The position numbers were made by a program, and so were the translations under genes. From the NCBI GenBank assembly GCA_963930645.1, contig OZ005648.1:267851830-267915829 (forward strand): a stretch of 64,000 nt of DNA, in the 5' to 3' direction. Position 1 is the stretch's first letter, and each line of letters starts with the position of its first letter. Of the stretch, positions 35,280 to 48,179 are shown one piece after another. The stretch is from Salticus scenicus (lineage: Eukaryota > Arthropoda > Arachnida > Araneae > Salticidae). Under the pieces are notes generated by a model. That model ran no database searches. It was not told the DNA's origin and saw nothing but the letters and a program-made list of their open reading frames with translations.

Positions 35280-36197
35280 TGTCCGGTAGAAATCCTGGGA
35301 TTCTACTGTTAAAGTTCCAATTTAATGTCCAGGTCCGTATAGCTGAAAAAGAAGGCCGTTGAAACAAAAAGAACTAATAGTTCGCAGCAAAACATATTTA
35401 TTTTCTTTTGTAGAGGTTTCATAATAAAATGAACAGTACATTAATAGTGTAATTTCAGCATGACCATAAGTTACGAGAATGCAAAAGATAGGGGTGAGAG
35501 AGAGTGTCACATGTTATACTGTCAACAGTTGTAGAGCGAATACTGAAGTTGACTCTATTGCAATTAAGATCAGACTGATGAATTACGCCAAAATTATTAA
35601 AACAGTGCCAAACTTTCCAGCCAAAGCTAATCCTTTGTTTGTAGAATAATTTAATATAAATATTTTGAATTTATTAAGTTCGTTACATTAGTTTAAGCCA
35701 AGTTTTATCGCCAGAAGACCGTTATTTAAGGGAGACACTCAGACTAGGATTTATTGCACATACTGTGATAAAAAAAATCTAAATTACCCTTTAATGATAT
35801 TAGAACGGAAATGTATTGCTTAATTTAGCTTCGAATAAATAAACATACGCAATTTAAAAGAATGAAAATGTAATTATGTATCCAACGGTTTATAACATGG
35901 AAATAATATTTTTTTTATATTTTATTTATTAAATGATTTAGAAGAGCTTATAATTTTGAGAGATGTCATTTAAAAGGAATATGTTTTTGTTCTCAGACGA
36001 TTTAATAATAGCATAAGGGATAAAGTATTATTAGAATTAAGATATTTATTATAGACAAAAGCGAATAAATAAAAGTAATTTAGAATTTAGTTATCTATTT
36101 TTATTAGCTATTTAATTTATTGAAAATATAATAATTATTTATTGCCTTTATTTAAAGTTATAATTAAAACACATATATGTGAAGGAACGACTTCACA
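35280..36197 (-). repeat. LTR of a non-coding LTR retrotransposon (3' LTR in element orientation)
   Basis: A 918 bp direct repeat with 42998-43923. On the minus strand it starts TGTGAAGTCG and ends ACCGGACA (TG...CA). AATAAA signals lie near the element-5' side (about 36130-36160). The only clear difference between the LTRs is an 8 bp indel near 35498/43220. A purine tract GGGGAGAAATA lies next to it at 36198-36208 on the minus strand, as a polypurine tract should. The 5 bp target duplication CCACC is at 35275-35279. Confidence 0.93.
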
Positions 36198-37449
36198 TAT
36201 TTCTCCCCAGCGACGAGGAAAAAAAAAAAAAATATCGTCAAACTGGACGAAAATTATAAAAATATAGAACGCTCTCTCTCACCTTCACAACAGTGTAATA
36301 CAATTCCAAAAAAAAATCTGCATCCAATTGTGAGAAATGTAAAGTAACCTTTTGCTAAGCAAGGGAAAAAAAAATTGTGGCATATAACAATAAATTCGAA
36401 AAAAAAAAAAAAAAATCAATAATAATGACAGTTATGAAATCATGAGACATATTCAGTCATTGTCATGCCAAATTGACATATCTGAAACAAATTACATAAT
36501 CAATAATTTATATAAATATGATATATAAAATGTGTAAAATATTAAAAAAACAATCATTTATTACAGTGTATGTATGTTTGATAATAAGGAAAAGGAAATC
36601 AGTACCCAGAAATATGAAAATCAAATAATTTTTGTATTTTGTTAATTTTCAAAAAAAAATTAATATTGCATTAATATGAAAAAAATATATAAACATTTTT
36701 GATTAAAAAGGACCATTATCGTACACGTGAAAAATTAAATTCTAACAAAGTGAGCCAGAGAGTGTGTAATAGAACAATAGCTATGACAGATATGATGGTT
36801 TTGTGATGCCTAACTGAACATAGCGTACTGAACAATATGTGAAAAGCAGAAGAGGCTTCATGTTGTGCAAAAATGACAACCAGCATTCTGCAAAGTGACA
36901 TAATGAAATGTCCCTTGTATGTGTAAAAATATGTGTAATAAAAAAAAAAAAAAAAAAATCTAGCCCTATGTCAGAATAAAAGCGCACATGTAAGAGTTCA
37001 AGAAAAATTATTTATTCTATTTTATTTTAACTTTTGTCTATTTTTATGCCTTCTAATTTATTTTGTTTTGCATAAATTTATGAACCAACTTTATTTCAAT
37101 AGCTTGTGTTGGTAAAAAAAAAATATTAAAATTTACTTGTATGAAATAATTTCCTTTTCCTGAACAAAATTTTTATTAAATGAATTAGCATTTGAATTTC
37201 TCACAAAAATATGATCTCAATAATAATATAATTTTTAATGCATAAACTCTGAGTAGACCTGGAATAGATGATAAGAATACAACTCATAAAAATTGCTAAA
37301 AACAGCAAAAAAAAATCTAAATATACTATTGTTTTATAATTACAATTGAACTATTATTTTATCGAGCCCAATTAATATTCAATATCTTTCTTAAAAAGGG
37401 TACTGTATGTTATACAGATAATTCCATAATACTGCTCAGTAAGAAATAG

Positions 37450-37482
<33 letters not shown>

Positions 37483-39270
37483 GTGAACCAGCCACATACT
37501 TCTGCACAGACTACTTCTTACAACGCACAGATGATTTCACGGCCATATAAAATACATCTGTGGTGCAAACCTTACAAAAAGAAATTATTTTAATTAAAAA
37601 ATTTTAAATAATTAAATATTTAATTTAAGCTGAAAGAAAACTTTCTGCAAGGGTTTTACTCTTTAGACAAGAAAAAAATTTGATAAAAACAAAATTTTAA
37701 AACGTACAGACTATGTACGGAAATTTCACTTTTTATGTATTTCTTTGAAAAACAAATAGGCTCAAAAAAAAAACATGACAGAGTTTATTGCAAGTTGACA
37801 AAAATTTACTTACTTTTGTGTATGTGTGTATTATTATTGTAATTAGTCTTTTGTAAAAAAAAAAAAAAAAAATCGCGTGAAAATTTAATAAAAGAAAATG
37901 TAATTATCTCCACATGTGAACCAATTAAAATAGCAACTAAATAGGTCAGATAAAATTTTGTGAGAGTGTGTATGTGTGTCAAACATTGGGTTGTGAGGCC
38001 AAGTTTGAGAATAACGTAGAAAAGCATGGAAAACCATACATGTGAAAGACAATGCAATACTATTGAATAAATTTGAATTATGACTGACAAACTGAGCAGC
38101 CAGCAAATAATACAATAAATTTCTGACCCAAAAGAAAACATATACAGGAACACATGTAGAAACATAAGGGAAAAAAATGAAATATTCTTTTTGGTGTGTG
38201 TGCGTGTGAGAATTATTAATTATAAAGTGTTTGCAAACGTTAAAGTAAACTGATCATGTTATTCAAATGAGATAAAAAAAATAGTGTGAATTTGTTAAAA
38301 ATGAATCTTGTGAAAGAGGCGATGTGTTCACGCAAAGAATCCTTGAAACTTTGACAACCAATGAAAATATAATTAGGAAAAATATACAATCCAAATATTT
38401 CCAAAAGTCACATACATCCTCATGTTATTTATTTAAAATCTATTAAGTAATTTTATATCAATATCTTTTTTATTTATTATTATTTTCATTATTTTAATTA
38501 TTTATTTTTGTCACCCGAAGTATTTATAGAACATGTGTTAATGAATTATAAGTGTATATGAAAGCCAATAAAACATAACCTTCAAAAATTGTTGTGAAAG
38601 TGTGAAATCCCCTACACAATTACAAGTGTTGAAACCAATATAATGGTCAAAATCCGTAGATTATAGAAGTCATTAATATACTGACAACCAGAGCAACACA
38701 ATTGTGCTTAGAGGGTAAATGTGTATAGGTGAAAATTAAAAATATAATCAAACGGGTGATAAGTTATAATACTTAAACAATATTGTAAAAAAATGAATAT
38801 CAACTGAAATAATTTGAACTATTAAAAATTTAGTATATGTCTGTAAGTGTTCCAAGAAATATTAAAATTGAAAAAATAAAAAAATGCCACAAAAATAAAT
38901 TTCCATTGCCGCAGATGAAAGCGCTAATATTGCGAATTTAACGTGCACAGAAAATTATAAACACAAAGTAAAAGTAGAAAGTCATGACTAAAATAACAGT
39001 ATTATCTACTGAACTGAGCATATATGAACTGAGCTGAGCTGAGCTGAGGTGAGCTGAGCTCAGATGAGGCCTCAAAAATTAAAAAAATGCGCATAAAGTA
39101 AATATATAAATAGCTTCAAAGGCTATAAAATAGCTCAGCAAAATAATAATATAAAAACTCGAGTACAAGAAGTGTAATCTCACTTCAAAAAGGTGAATAA
39201 AAAGAATTTCACCAAATCAGCTGATAAAAGGAACAGTAAAATAAATCTGTTCACACACGTGCAAAAGATG

Positions 39271-39301
<31 letters not shown>

Positions 39302-42300
39302 CTTAAAAAAAATACTGCAATTATTCAGCAGTGGGCCCAATTTGATGTTAAAGTAAGCTTACTATATATTTTGGTGTGATAATTATTTGCTAGCAATAGT
39401 AATAAAATATTCCCATATATATAAGATAGACATATTAAATATAAACACCAATAAACAAACATGAAATATCGAATAAATGCGATAAAATATATCATATGTA
39501 CAGTAAAAATAAAAAAAAAACTCTGCAATCAACGTATTTGAACTGAATGAAAAAAATATATCACTATTATTATTTGAACGTAAACAAACTCAGGCGAAAA
39601 CGGCGAGATGTTTATCTCTGTTTGAGAGAAAAAAAAAAAAATAATAAGCAGTCTTCCCTTTTTTTCTCTTTTTTCTTAATCATATTTCGATTACTCTTAA
39701 ACTTTTCTTTCCTTCTCTTTTTTTTTTTTTTTTTTTTACGTAAATGAACGAAATAAAACTATTATGCACATAAAATAAATTTCGTATGAAAGGTAATTAA
39801 GGGTTAAAATTTTAGAAAATGATGATAGGTTTCATCTAACAAAATTGAATGAATGTGGAAAAGAAATGTGTGAAATGAAAAATTACATTAGATGTCAATG
39901 TTCACGACCAGCATAATAATACCTGGATTTATGCGATAACATCTAACCGACAAAAAAAATATAATGTGTTATAAAATTTCTCAAAGTTTATGAAATTAGA
40001 AAAAAAAATAATTAAAAGATTTGTGTTAAAATGTAACATTTTAGTTAAAATGGGCAAAGAAAATACTGCGTTATGTTATTATAAAAATTAAAACTTGAAA
40101 AAAAAATTCGACAACCAAAAATAATATTAGAATAAAATTATGTTTATGTGTTTAGGTATCCAAGATATACAACCAATTCTCTTTCTGTATAAGTGATTGT
40201 ACATGATTATTTAAGAATGCCTGGTAAGTATAATAAATAAAACATTGAACCTTATGTTCAAGACTAACAAATTTGTTAGGTTTACATGAAAGTCAATGTA
40301 CATAATATCCGAAAAAATTAGAAAAGAAATATGTAAATTTGAAAAATTGTGTGTTAAATTTATTCAGGACACTTGCATGCAACAAGATACGGCCAGTATA
40401 GATTCATAAAATACATTATGTACTGGATTTACGTATTGTCCTGAATACACATAGTGTTAAAAAATGAAAATTGTTGGAGATACAATCAATTAATAAATAT
40501 TTATCCTCAATATTTTATTTTCTTTATATATTCTGTCACTGTGTAAGTGAGTATGTACCTATGCGTTGTGAGAAAGATGTTTTTATATAAACAATATTAG
40601 TAAACAATGAAAAAAAAATGTACCCTAAAGAAAAATAATATCATTCGATTTCTGAAAAATATGTTAAATTTTGTGTAAAATTTAAATAGTAAAAATGTAA
40701 GTTAATTATAGGAATACTCAAATTAAATGAAATTTAATGTAAAATCATGCAAACAAAGACAATCAATGCAGATCCCCTCACCAAGAAAAAATTGGCCAGT
40801 AATTCAAAATAAGGAAAAGAGCATTGAATGCCAACAACACAAGTGCAATTAGCAGCGCTACTAATGCACATTGTGGCACAAAATTACATAAGCTTAAATC
40901 CTAACATATTAATTGTGCCTTCTTTAATTTAAGGAGAAAAATGAGATGTATAAACCTAAACTATTTATTTGTTTAACTATTTTTAAATGAAAGGATAAAT
41001 AATGGTATTTAGAGAAAAGTGTAGTGTTGACATTTAGCTTTTGAGACACAGTGATGCATAATTAAAAAGCAATAAAAAGGTATATAAGTTTATGAACAAA
41101 ATTATGGGAATACCTGAAATTATCACTCCAATTATTTTATTTATTAATTTGTTATGCAATGGCAGTTCCAAGCAGGTTAAAATAATTGAACAAAAAAAAA
41201 TATATGTGTGTAAAAAGATGAGAAATAAGTGTCTAGATATCGACTGATATCAAAAACGAATTTTCGCCGACACATCTCGAAAAGTTATCTAAAAAAAAAG
41301 GTATGTGTATTTTCAACCTGCCTGAAAAACACCAACATAAGAAATAACTTCAAGTTTAGTTCTTAAATTAAAAATATTAATTAAATTCAATTATTGACAA
41401 TAAACAGAATAATAAACATTTTTCAAAAGGAAAATCTGAATATGAAAATAAAAAATATACTGAAAGGTAATGCAAATTTGTATAATAATTGCACACAAAA
41501 AAAAATTATTATTATTTTCCGCTTTTTTTTATTCTTTTTTTTTGCATTATGAATGAAAAATCAAGAAATTTCTAAAAATTTATCATCACGCATTGTATAT
41601 GGGTATTAGCATAAAAAGGAAAATATGAATATGAGAAATATAAAATACTGTAATATGTAAATTTATATATATATATTACACATAAAATTTAAAAAAGCAA
41701 GTTTTTTTTTTTTTTTTTTTTTTTTTTTTCATCATTATTATTATTACTTTTAAAATTGGGAAACAAAAATATATTATATGGAAACAGAAACAAAAATATA
41801 TATACAGAAATCTGACAAAATTTAAGCATCCTTGTTGTTTGTATTATCTAAAAAGTTTTTAATTAATGATGCACCAAGAAAAAAATTATGTATCAACAAG
41901 GATACTTAAGAGTGAAAAAAAATATACAAAACACTCACCAACCTTTCATAATCTTGACCTGAAAATAAAACTTTATTTTTATTAATTTTAATAAGATAGG
42001 AAATGATTTTCTCCGCGTTCGGTTCTCCAATTACCCCTTCATTTTAGCAAGACCTTGTGTCCTGATGAATAGGTGCATATTTAATGATTTATTTCACTTG
42101 ACGCAAAATTTTACAAATCTTTCAGGCCTTAGTTCTAAGTGATATTTCTCCTCACGAAAATTAATGTTCGATTCGCCATGCACAAAAATAACATTCCATT
42201 AGTGTCCACGGAAATGTTATCTCATGTATATGTTCTTTATTAAAAAACATCATAAGCGGACATCGTTCTTTCCCGTATGAATATTATGTCTCAGCAGGAC

Positions 42301-42997
42301 TTGAAAAAACAAAACTGTCGAAAAGACGAGTACTAAATTTGAAGACACTGTAGCAGAGAACATATGAAGCAACACAGGATGAAACAACAAGCTATGAAAC
42401 CACAAAGGCCACAGTAGAAAAAGCGGCGGGGACTGCATCACAAAGCACTTTTTGGCGAATAGCAGAAACAGCAGCCGGCCAGCACAGAGTCGCGGAATAT
42501 GAGATCAAAAGTTCTCTGACTAGAGTCGAAAAGGACCAGCGCCGGTAATCCATTAAAGGAGATAGACGAAACACTGTATGGCTCTCGCAAACATATTGCG
42601 TTCCAGAGAGAAATATCGGAGAGCTGATGGGTCGAGCGTAACCTATAAACACAAGCTGCTATTCTCGGCGTATTGTCCCATACACAGCAAAAAGTATTTC
42701 ACGAAGAGAGGATCAGAAGAGGACAAACTGCCGATACGATGCGTCCAATCCATAGTGTGCTCCAATCAGTGACATCCACAATGATTTTTCTCACAATTTA
42801 AAAATAATACAGCGACGACAAGTCATGTAGATCAAAATCCTTCAATTGAGATTAAAAACCATCGCGGTAAATAAGTTTCTATCTCCTTAAAAATTGCTAT
42901 GATTTTATATTAACTCATAAAGTCCTTTAAACAAAAATGCCCCTCTCTCTCACCAATGCATCTCGAACTGGTTGGTCGCTGGTCTAGCACCAAAGTG
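36198..42997 (-). mobile_element. 6.8 kb internal domain of the LTR element, no coding capacity
   Basis: Lies between the two LTRs. Just inside the LTR at 42998, the minus strand has TGGTGCTAGACCAGCGAC (42975-42992) five bases after the LTR end. It starts with TGG as a tRNA-primed primer-binding site should; the tRNA was not identified. The first ~700 bases (42250-42970) are GC-richer and could be a packaging leader or gag remnant; open frames there (up to 86 codons) match nothing. The remaining ~6 kb is A-rich on the plus strand with stops everywhere. No gag, protease, RT, RNase H or integrase is recognisable. Overall this resembles a LARD (large retrotransposon derivative) that must use proteins from another element. 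Includes a GAGCT-type short repeat at 39022-39062 and long T runs at 39270-39299 and 41701-41728. Confidence 0.8.
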
Positions 42998-43923
42998 TGT
43001 CCGGTAGAAATCCTGGGATTCTACTGTTAAAGTTCCAATTTAATGTCCAGGTCCGTATAGCTGAAAAAGAAGGCCGTTGAAACAAAAAGAACTAATAGTT
43101 CGCAGCAAAACATATTTATTTTCTTTTGTAGAGGTTTCATAATAAAATGAACAGTACATTAATAGTGTAATTTCAGCATGACCATAAGTTACGAGAATGC
43201 AAAAGATAGGGGTGAGAGAGAGAGCTACGTGGTCACATGTTATACTGTCAACAGTTGTAGAGCGAATACTGAAGTTGACTCTATTGCAATTAAGATCAGA
43301 CTGATGAATTACGCCAAAATTATTAAAACAGTGCCAAACTTTCCAGCCAAAGCTAATCCTTTGTTTGTAGAATAATTTAATATAAATATTTTGAATTTAT
43401 TAAGTTCGTTACATTAGTTTAAGCCAAGTTTTATCGCCAGAAGACCGTTATTTAAGGGAGACACTCAGACTAGGATTTATTGCACATACTGTGATAAAAA
43501 AAATCTAAATTACCCTTTAATGATATTAGAACGGAAATGTATTGCTTAATTTAGCTTCGAATAAATAAACATACGCAATTTAAAAGAATGAAAATGTAAT
43601 TATGTATCCAACGGTTTATAACATGGAAATAATATTTTTTTTATATTTTATTTATTAAATGATTTAGAAGAGCTTATAATTTTGAGAGATGTCATTTAAA
43701 AGGAATATGTTTTTGTTCTCAGACGATTTAATAATAGCATAAGGGATAAAGTATTATTAGAATTAAGATATTTATTATAGACAAAAGCGAATAAATAAAA
43801 GTAATTTAGAATTTAGTTATCTATTTTTATTAGCTATTTAATTTATTGAAAATATAATAATTATTTATTGCCTTTATTTAAAGTTATAATTAAAACACAT
43901 ATATGTGAAGGAACGACTTCACA
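42998..43923 (-). repeat. LTR of the non-coding LTR retrotransposon (5' LTR in element orientation)
   Basis: A 926 bp copy of 35280-36197, essentially identical by eye apart from the 8 bp indel. The target duplication CCACC follows at 43924-43928. In element orientation this is the promoter-bearing 5' LTR. Near-identity implies a recent insertion. Confidence 0.93.
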
Positions 43924-43928
43924 CCACC

Positions 43929-44165
43929 TGTTGGACAATTTTCACCAAAAGTTGATAGGTACTAATTTACATCTAGATGACACTACATATTAATTTGTAT
44001 GAAATTCTGTGCAGTGCTAATTCCTGAGATACAGTTTCCACAAAATTTAGTCACACATACCAATAGACATTTTTTTTTAAATTGTCAAATCACGTTCTAG
44101 ACATCTAAAAATATATAAATCCATTGAAATCAGGCATTATATCAATAGTTTCTATTGTGGCTGGG
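43929..44165 (-). mobile_element. HINE-like element, family N, copy 3, proximal part
   Basis: Minus-strand sequence runs from AATAGAAACTATTGATATAA through CAATGGATTTATATATTTTT, GAACGTGATTTGAC, CTGTATCTCAGGAATTAG and ATTAGTACCTATCAACTTTT. This matches the order of blocks in copies 1 and 2. It is split by the LTR retrotransposon, with the distal part at 35221-35279. Confidence 0.65.
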
Positions 44166-44280
44166 ATCATTTGTTTCAATTCCACAACATAGTGAATTTT
44201 TATTTGGTTCACATCTTTCATAAAACCCCAGAAGAAAAAGTCTAAAGGAATAAACTAAGATGTCTGGCAACTGCATCATT
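44155..44280 (-). pseudogene. Mariner-like DDE transposase remnant (C-terminal)
   Basis: Minus-strand frame shows IPLDFFFWGFMKDV followed by IHYVVELKQMIPATIET. It resembles the segment around and after the last catalytic Asp of mariner-related transposases (family pattern SPDLTPxDFFLWGFMKD); the Asp motif itself has decayed. Confidence 0.5.
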
Positions 44281-44550
44281 TTTCTCTCTCTCTCTGTTTA
44301 GTGGTACTACTTTTAATAAAATGGTTTTTATATTTTATGCAGCATTCAATGAACCAAACACTGATGGTAGAAAAAGTCTGAGTTGTTCTGTCCATAGCTG
44401 CAAAAAAATTTGTTGTAGATTCTTTTTTTTTCTCTCTCTCTCTTTGTGGTATCACTTTTAATAAAATGTTCTTTATATTTTGTGCAGCATTCAATGAACC
44501 AAACACTGATAGCTCCATAGCTGCAAAAAAATTTGTTGTAGATTTTTTTT
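44281..44550. repeat. Tandem duplication, ~145 bp unit
   Basis: Two copies (about 44281-44430 and 44434-44548) share CTTTTAATAAAATG, GCAGCATTCAATGAACCAAA, CACTGAT and TAGCTGCAAAAAAATTTGTT, each preceded by a TC microsatellite. Minus-strand frames stay open across both but match no family. Confidence 0.75.
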
Positions 44551-44931
44551 TCCCTCCCAAATAAGAGTTTGTTGTTTGTGATGACATCCTGTATTTTTTT
44601 ACTCTTTATGCAAAAATTTTTTGAGAAACCAAATTTTCTATTATACATATATGAAGTAGCTAGAAACTTGAAAAACCTAAATATACCAGGGAGAGGTCAG
44701 GGAATTTGATTGAGATCTGTAAAAGTCAGAGAATTTTGGCTAATTTCTGGGATGGGGATGGGGGGGTCAAAAATGTTGATTTATAAAATTTCACATGCTA
44801 AAATAGATGAAAATTACCTGGAAAGGTCTGGGAGGACCAGAAAGTTCAAATGCTAACCACTTTGGTCTGTATGTGTGCATTGTTCCTTCATAAATCTAAG
44901 ACTATCCCACTACAGTTCTATTTTGAAAAAG

Positions 44932-44982
<51 letters not shown>

Positions 44983-45293
44983 TGTGCGTGCGTGCGTGCG
45001 GGAACACTTTTAAAATTTAAGCGTTCTCTATTATTCCCACCCCTATTCTGATTAAAAAAAAAAAAAAAAAAAAGCAAATCTGATGTATGCATGAAAGCTT
45101 GGAAAGTTCTGGTAAATGAATACAACCACAGAAATATGATCAATAAAATAAATAATATTTATTTAAGTTATATATTTATTTAAGTTGTATATTAACAAGT
45201 TGTATATTTAAATAATATTCATTGAAGTATGTGGGTTGTATATTTAAATTTGTGTTATACCATTATTTATTTCTTTTTTTTTTTTTTTTACAG
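44551..45293. other. Sos intron before exon at 45294
   Basis: Contains T33/TG/CGTG microsatellite (44936-45001), A20 (45054-45073) and otherwise unrecognised AT-rich sequence. Ends in T18ACAG, the acceptor. Confidence 0.6.
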
Positions 45294-45404
45294 TACCAAG
45301 AATTCGATGTATACGATAAATACGCACACGATATATTAATGCCAGAAAGTAGGGAGAAATTGATGCATTTATTACAGTTACCTAATGTACGACATGCTTT
45401 ACAA
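45294..45404 (+). CDS. Sos: Son of sevenless, exon: DH domain
   Basis: A 111 bp, phase 0/0 exon encoding 37 residues: YQEFDVYDKYAHDILMPESR, then EKLMHLLQLPNVRHALQ. Human SOS1 has AFDPYESYARDILRP followed by a similar stretch up to the GEGF motif. The acceptor is TTTTACAG (45293) and the donor GTATGT (45405). It joins directly to the previous exon (ELAE) and to the next (SAGHGF). Confidence 0.96.
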
Positions 45405-46382
45405 GTATGTATATTTATTTAAGAATTAATGAAATTTTGTAGCTTTATAAAAGTTTTCTAGATATTTTGCCTTATCTTTTGAGTTAGAAATGTTCAGTTT
45501 TGTTAATTTTACTGTAGTACCAGGGAAAGTTTTTTTTTTTTTTTTTTTCAGATTTTATAGCAAATTGTCTAATAAATATTTTCTACCATGCTTCATTTAT
45601 TTGTTGTGCAGAAATGATGTTAATTTACATATTGTTAATAATTTTTTACAATTTTACATTTAGATAATTTGTAGGTGGTTGTAATAGTAATTTCTACTTC
45701 TAAATTACTCACTTGTATTTTGTGCTTTTAATAGAAAATCACAAGAAAAAAAAAAAAAAAAAAAAAAAAAAAACACTGTGGGATGTTTAAAATAGTTAAA
45801 TACCTGCTTTTTGCGTATTTTCTTTATTGATGAATTATGCGATTAATTTAAGTAAATATTTAAAATTTCAGTGTCTATTCGTATCCATCTTCTGTATATA
45901 AGTCTGTGACCTCGAATAGATTTTTATATGTTGTTTAAAGCTTCATACTTTATTAAAGTAAAATCAGTAAAACCACTTTTTAAAATGCTTTATTGATTAC
46001 TAAGAAAAAGTGCCTTATTATCATTATTTTTAAATAATTATTGTTTGTAGATGTGTGTATATATATATATATAAAAGAATTCCTATGAATACTTAATAAT
46101 TTCTGAAAAATATTATCTCGAATCAGGCCTATTTAAGGTTTGACAGAATTTTCTTGAATTTTATTTTTGCAAAAAATAAATAAAAATAAATTATTATAAC
46201 TTTAAAAAGAATTTATATTTCAATTTTGTTTGGTGAAAAATATGCAAATATAAATATTTTCAGAAAATAAACTCCTCTATATTAATATCTATATAGCACA
46301 TTTTTTGTCTTCCAATTAATATTATATAAGTAATATAGTAATTGAATGACTGGGGCATAGAAATGGGTGGGGTCGTGGAATT
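45405..46382. other. Sos intron, AT-rich
   Basis: No gene. A30 run near 45748-45773 and a TA microsatellite near 46055-46072. Confidence 0.6.
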
Positions 46383-46495
46383 TAAAGTCCTACCCATTGG
46401 ATTTTGCATAGTTTCTAAATCCTACCCATTGGTCCCATAGACTCGAAAGTCCTATCCATTGGTTTTTGCATTGTCTCAAAGTCCTACCCATTGGA
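46383..46495 (+). repeat. Minisatellite, ~32 bp unit (AAAGTCCTACCCATTGG)
   Basis: Four copies of (A)AAGTCCTACCCATTGG or close variants at about 46383, 46415, 46445 and 46478, separated by TTTTGCAT(A/T)GT-like spacers. Confidence 0.85.
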
Positions 46496-48179
46496 TATCT
46501 TTTAATGCTGTATGAAACAAGTATTCTTTTAAAAATATTTATTTACATGCAATTTTTTGTAACCAATATTAATAATGAGTAAATATTAATTATACTTAAT
46601 TATTAATTGATTTTCTTGAAAATAATTTTTATCCATTTTGAAATGAAATTGTTGAAGAAAATATTGATCTTATTTTAAATATATTCCCAATATTATTAAT
46701 TTCCAGGCAATCAAATAAACACAAAACATGAAAAAGATATTTTCATTTATTTAATTTCATAAGTACTAAAAATATTTTTATTATCTATAATAATAAAAAT
46801 TATTAAATAAAATGAAGCAGAACTTGAGCTTTGCAAGAAAAAAACCAACATTCCAACGAACGATTTATTTCCGCCAAGAAAAGCGCGATAAATAGTAAAT
46901 CATAGACCAGTTGTTCAAGCAATTTTTGCTACAATAATTACAACCCTCTTTTCTCCTTTCATCCAAAAAGTTGGGGCAAATATTGTCCCAAAAGTTGTTT
47001 ATTTGAAAAATCGCCCAATCTGATACTGGCTTAAGAAAAGTAAAAACCTGTTCACTGTTCTAATCTAATATGCAGGGCTCAAAGTGTTCCTATATTTCCT
47101 ATATATTTCAAAAAAGCATGAAAATTGTCCTATATAAGTTTTAAAACAATCAGATTGAGAAATCTTGGTATTTTTCAAAAATAAAACAAAGGTTTTGCAG
47201 TATCAGATTGAGAAGTTTTGGTATTTTTCAAAAATAAAACAAAGTTTTGCGGTATTTAAACAATATGATCATGATGTTCAATATTTTAAGATTGGTGATG
47301 TTTTTTTTTTTTTTTTTTTTTTTTTGTTTAGTGTGTGTGTGTGTGTGTATATAAATACATAATATCCACTTACATTCTCAATCATTTTTTTGAAATTAAA
47401 AAAATATAAATATTCCCATTAAAAACAATGCATGTAGTTATTCATTACCAATATTTCATTCAATATAGTATTTTTATAATAAAAATAGACCTAGTTTCAC
47501 AGACAATTTCAGTGTGATTCACAGGACTTGAGACTTTGCCTATGTAGATTGGCAATTTATTGATAAATAAAACCTCATCTATTGCATGGAATTCATAAAA
47601 GAAGTTTTAAAAGGGATAATTTAACAGGAAATATGACGAAAAATGAAGAAAATTTTTACCCATGGCTTCACACAAATAAAATAAAAATAATATATCTTTA
47701 TTAAACTTGTTGTTACTTAGAGCTTAACAAATATCATTTGAAACAAGAAAATTTTTCATACAATTATTAAAAGAATTCATAGTTCCATTACCATTTTAAT
47801 ATTTTCACTTAATATTATATTTATTTTATTTTTTATTTATTGGGCACAATTCATAAAACAGGGCGGCGACAATCAGGGAAAACATAGAAATCAAGCAAAA
47901 ATCAAGGTAATTTATCAATCTGGAAATATCAGAGAATTTTGTAAAAACACCCAAAAGTCATGGAAGTTTTCATTTTTGCCCTGTAAACATAACTGAAAGA
48001 TTGCTAAACAGGTGTTATCTTAGCCATGATTGTACAGGAGTGGCTGCTTTCTATTGAATCTCGCCAGGTTAACATTATTATTATTATTATTTTAATTAAA
48101 TATTTTTAGTGCAAAAACTTGAGGAATAATTTTATGTTCTGATGTTTAATATGTTATACAGTTAAAAAGATTCATATTT
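46496..48179. other. Sos intron, AT-rich
   Basis: A near-direct ~60 bp duplication lies at 47155-47255 (AGATTGAGAA, TTGGTATTTTTCAAAAATAA twice). T25 followed by a TG microsatellite at 47301-47348. No coding homology. Confidence 0.55.

Noticed and set aside
42392..42652. 86-codon minus-strand frame as a possible gag
   Set aside because: No Cys-His zinc knuckle or capsid-like pattern; kept only as an unproven leader region.
44276..44648. Two overlapping ~100-codon minus-strand frames with internal repeats
   Set aside because: Produced by a ~145 bp tandem duplication and TC microsatellites; no family match.
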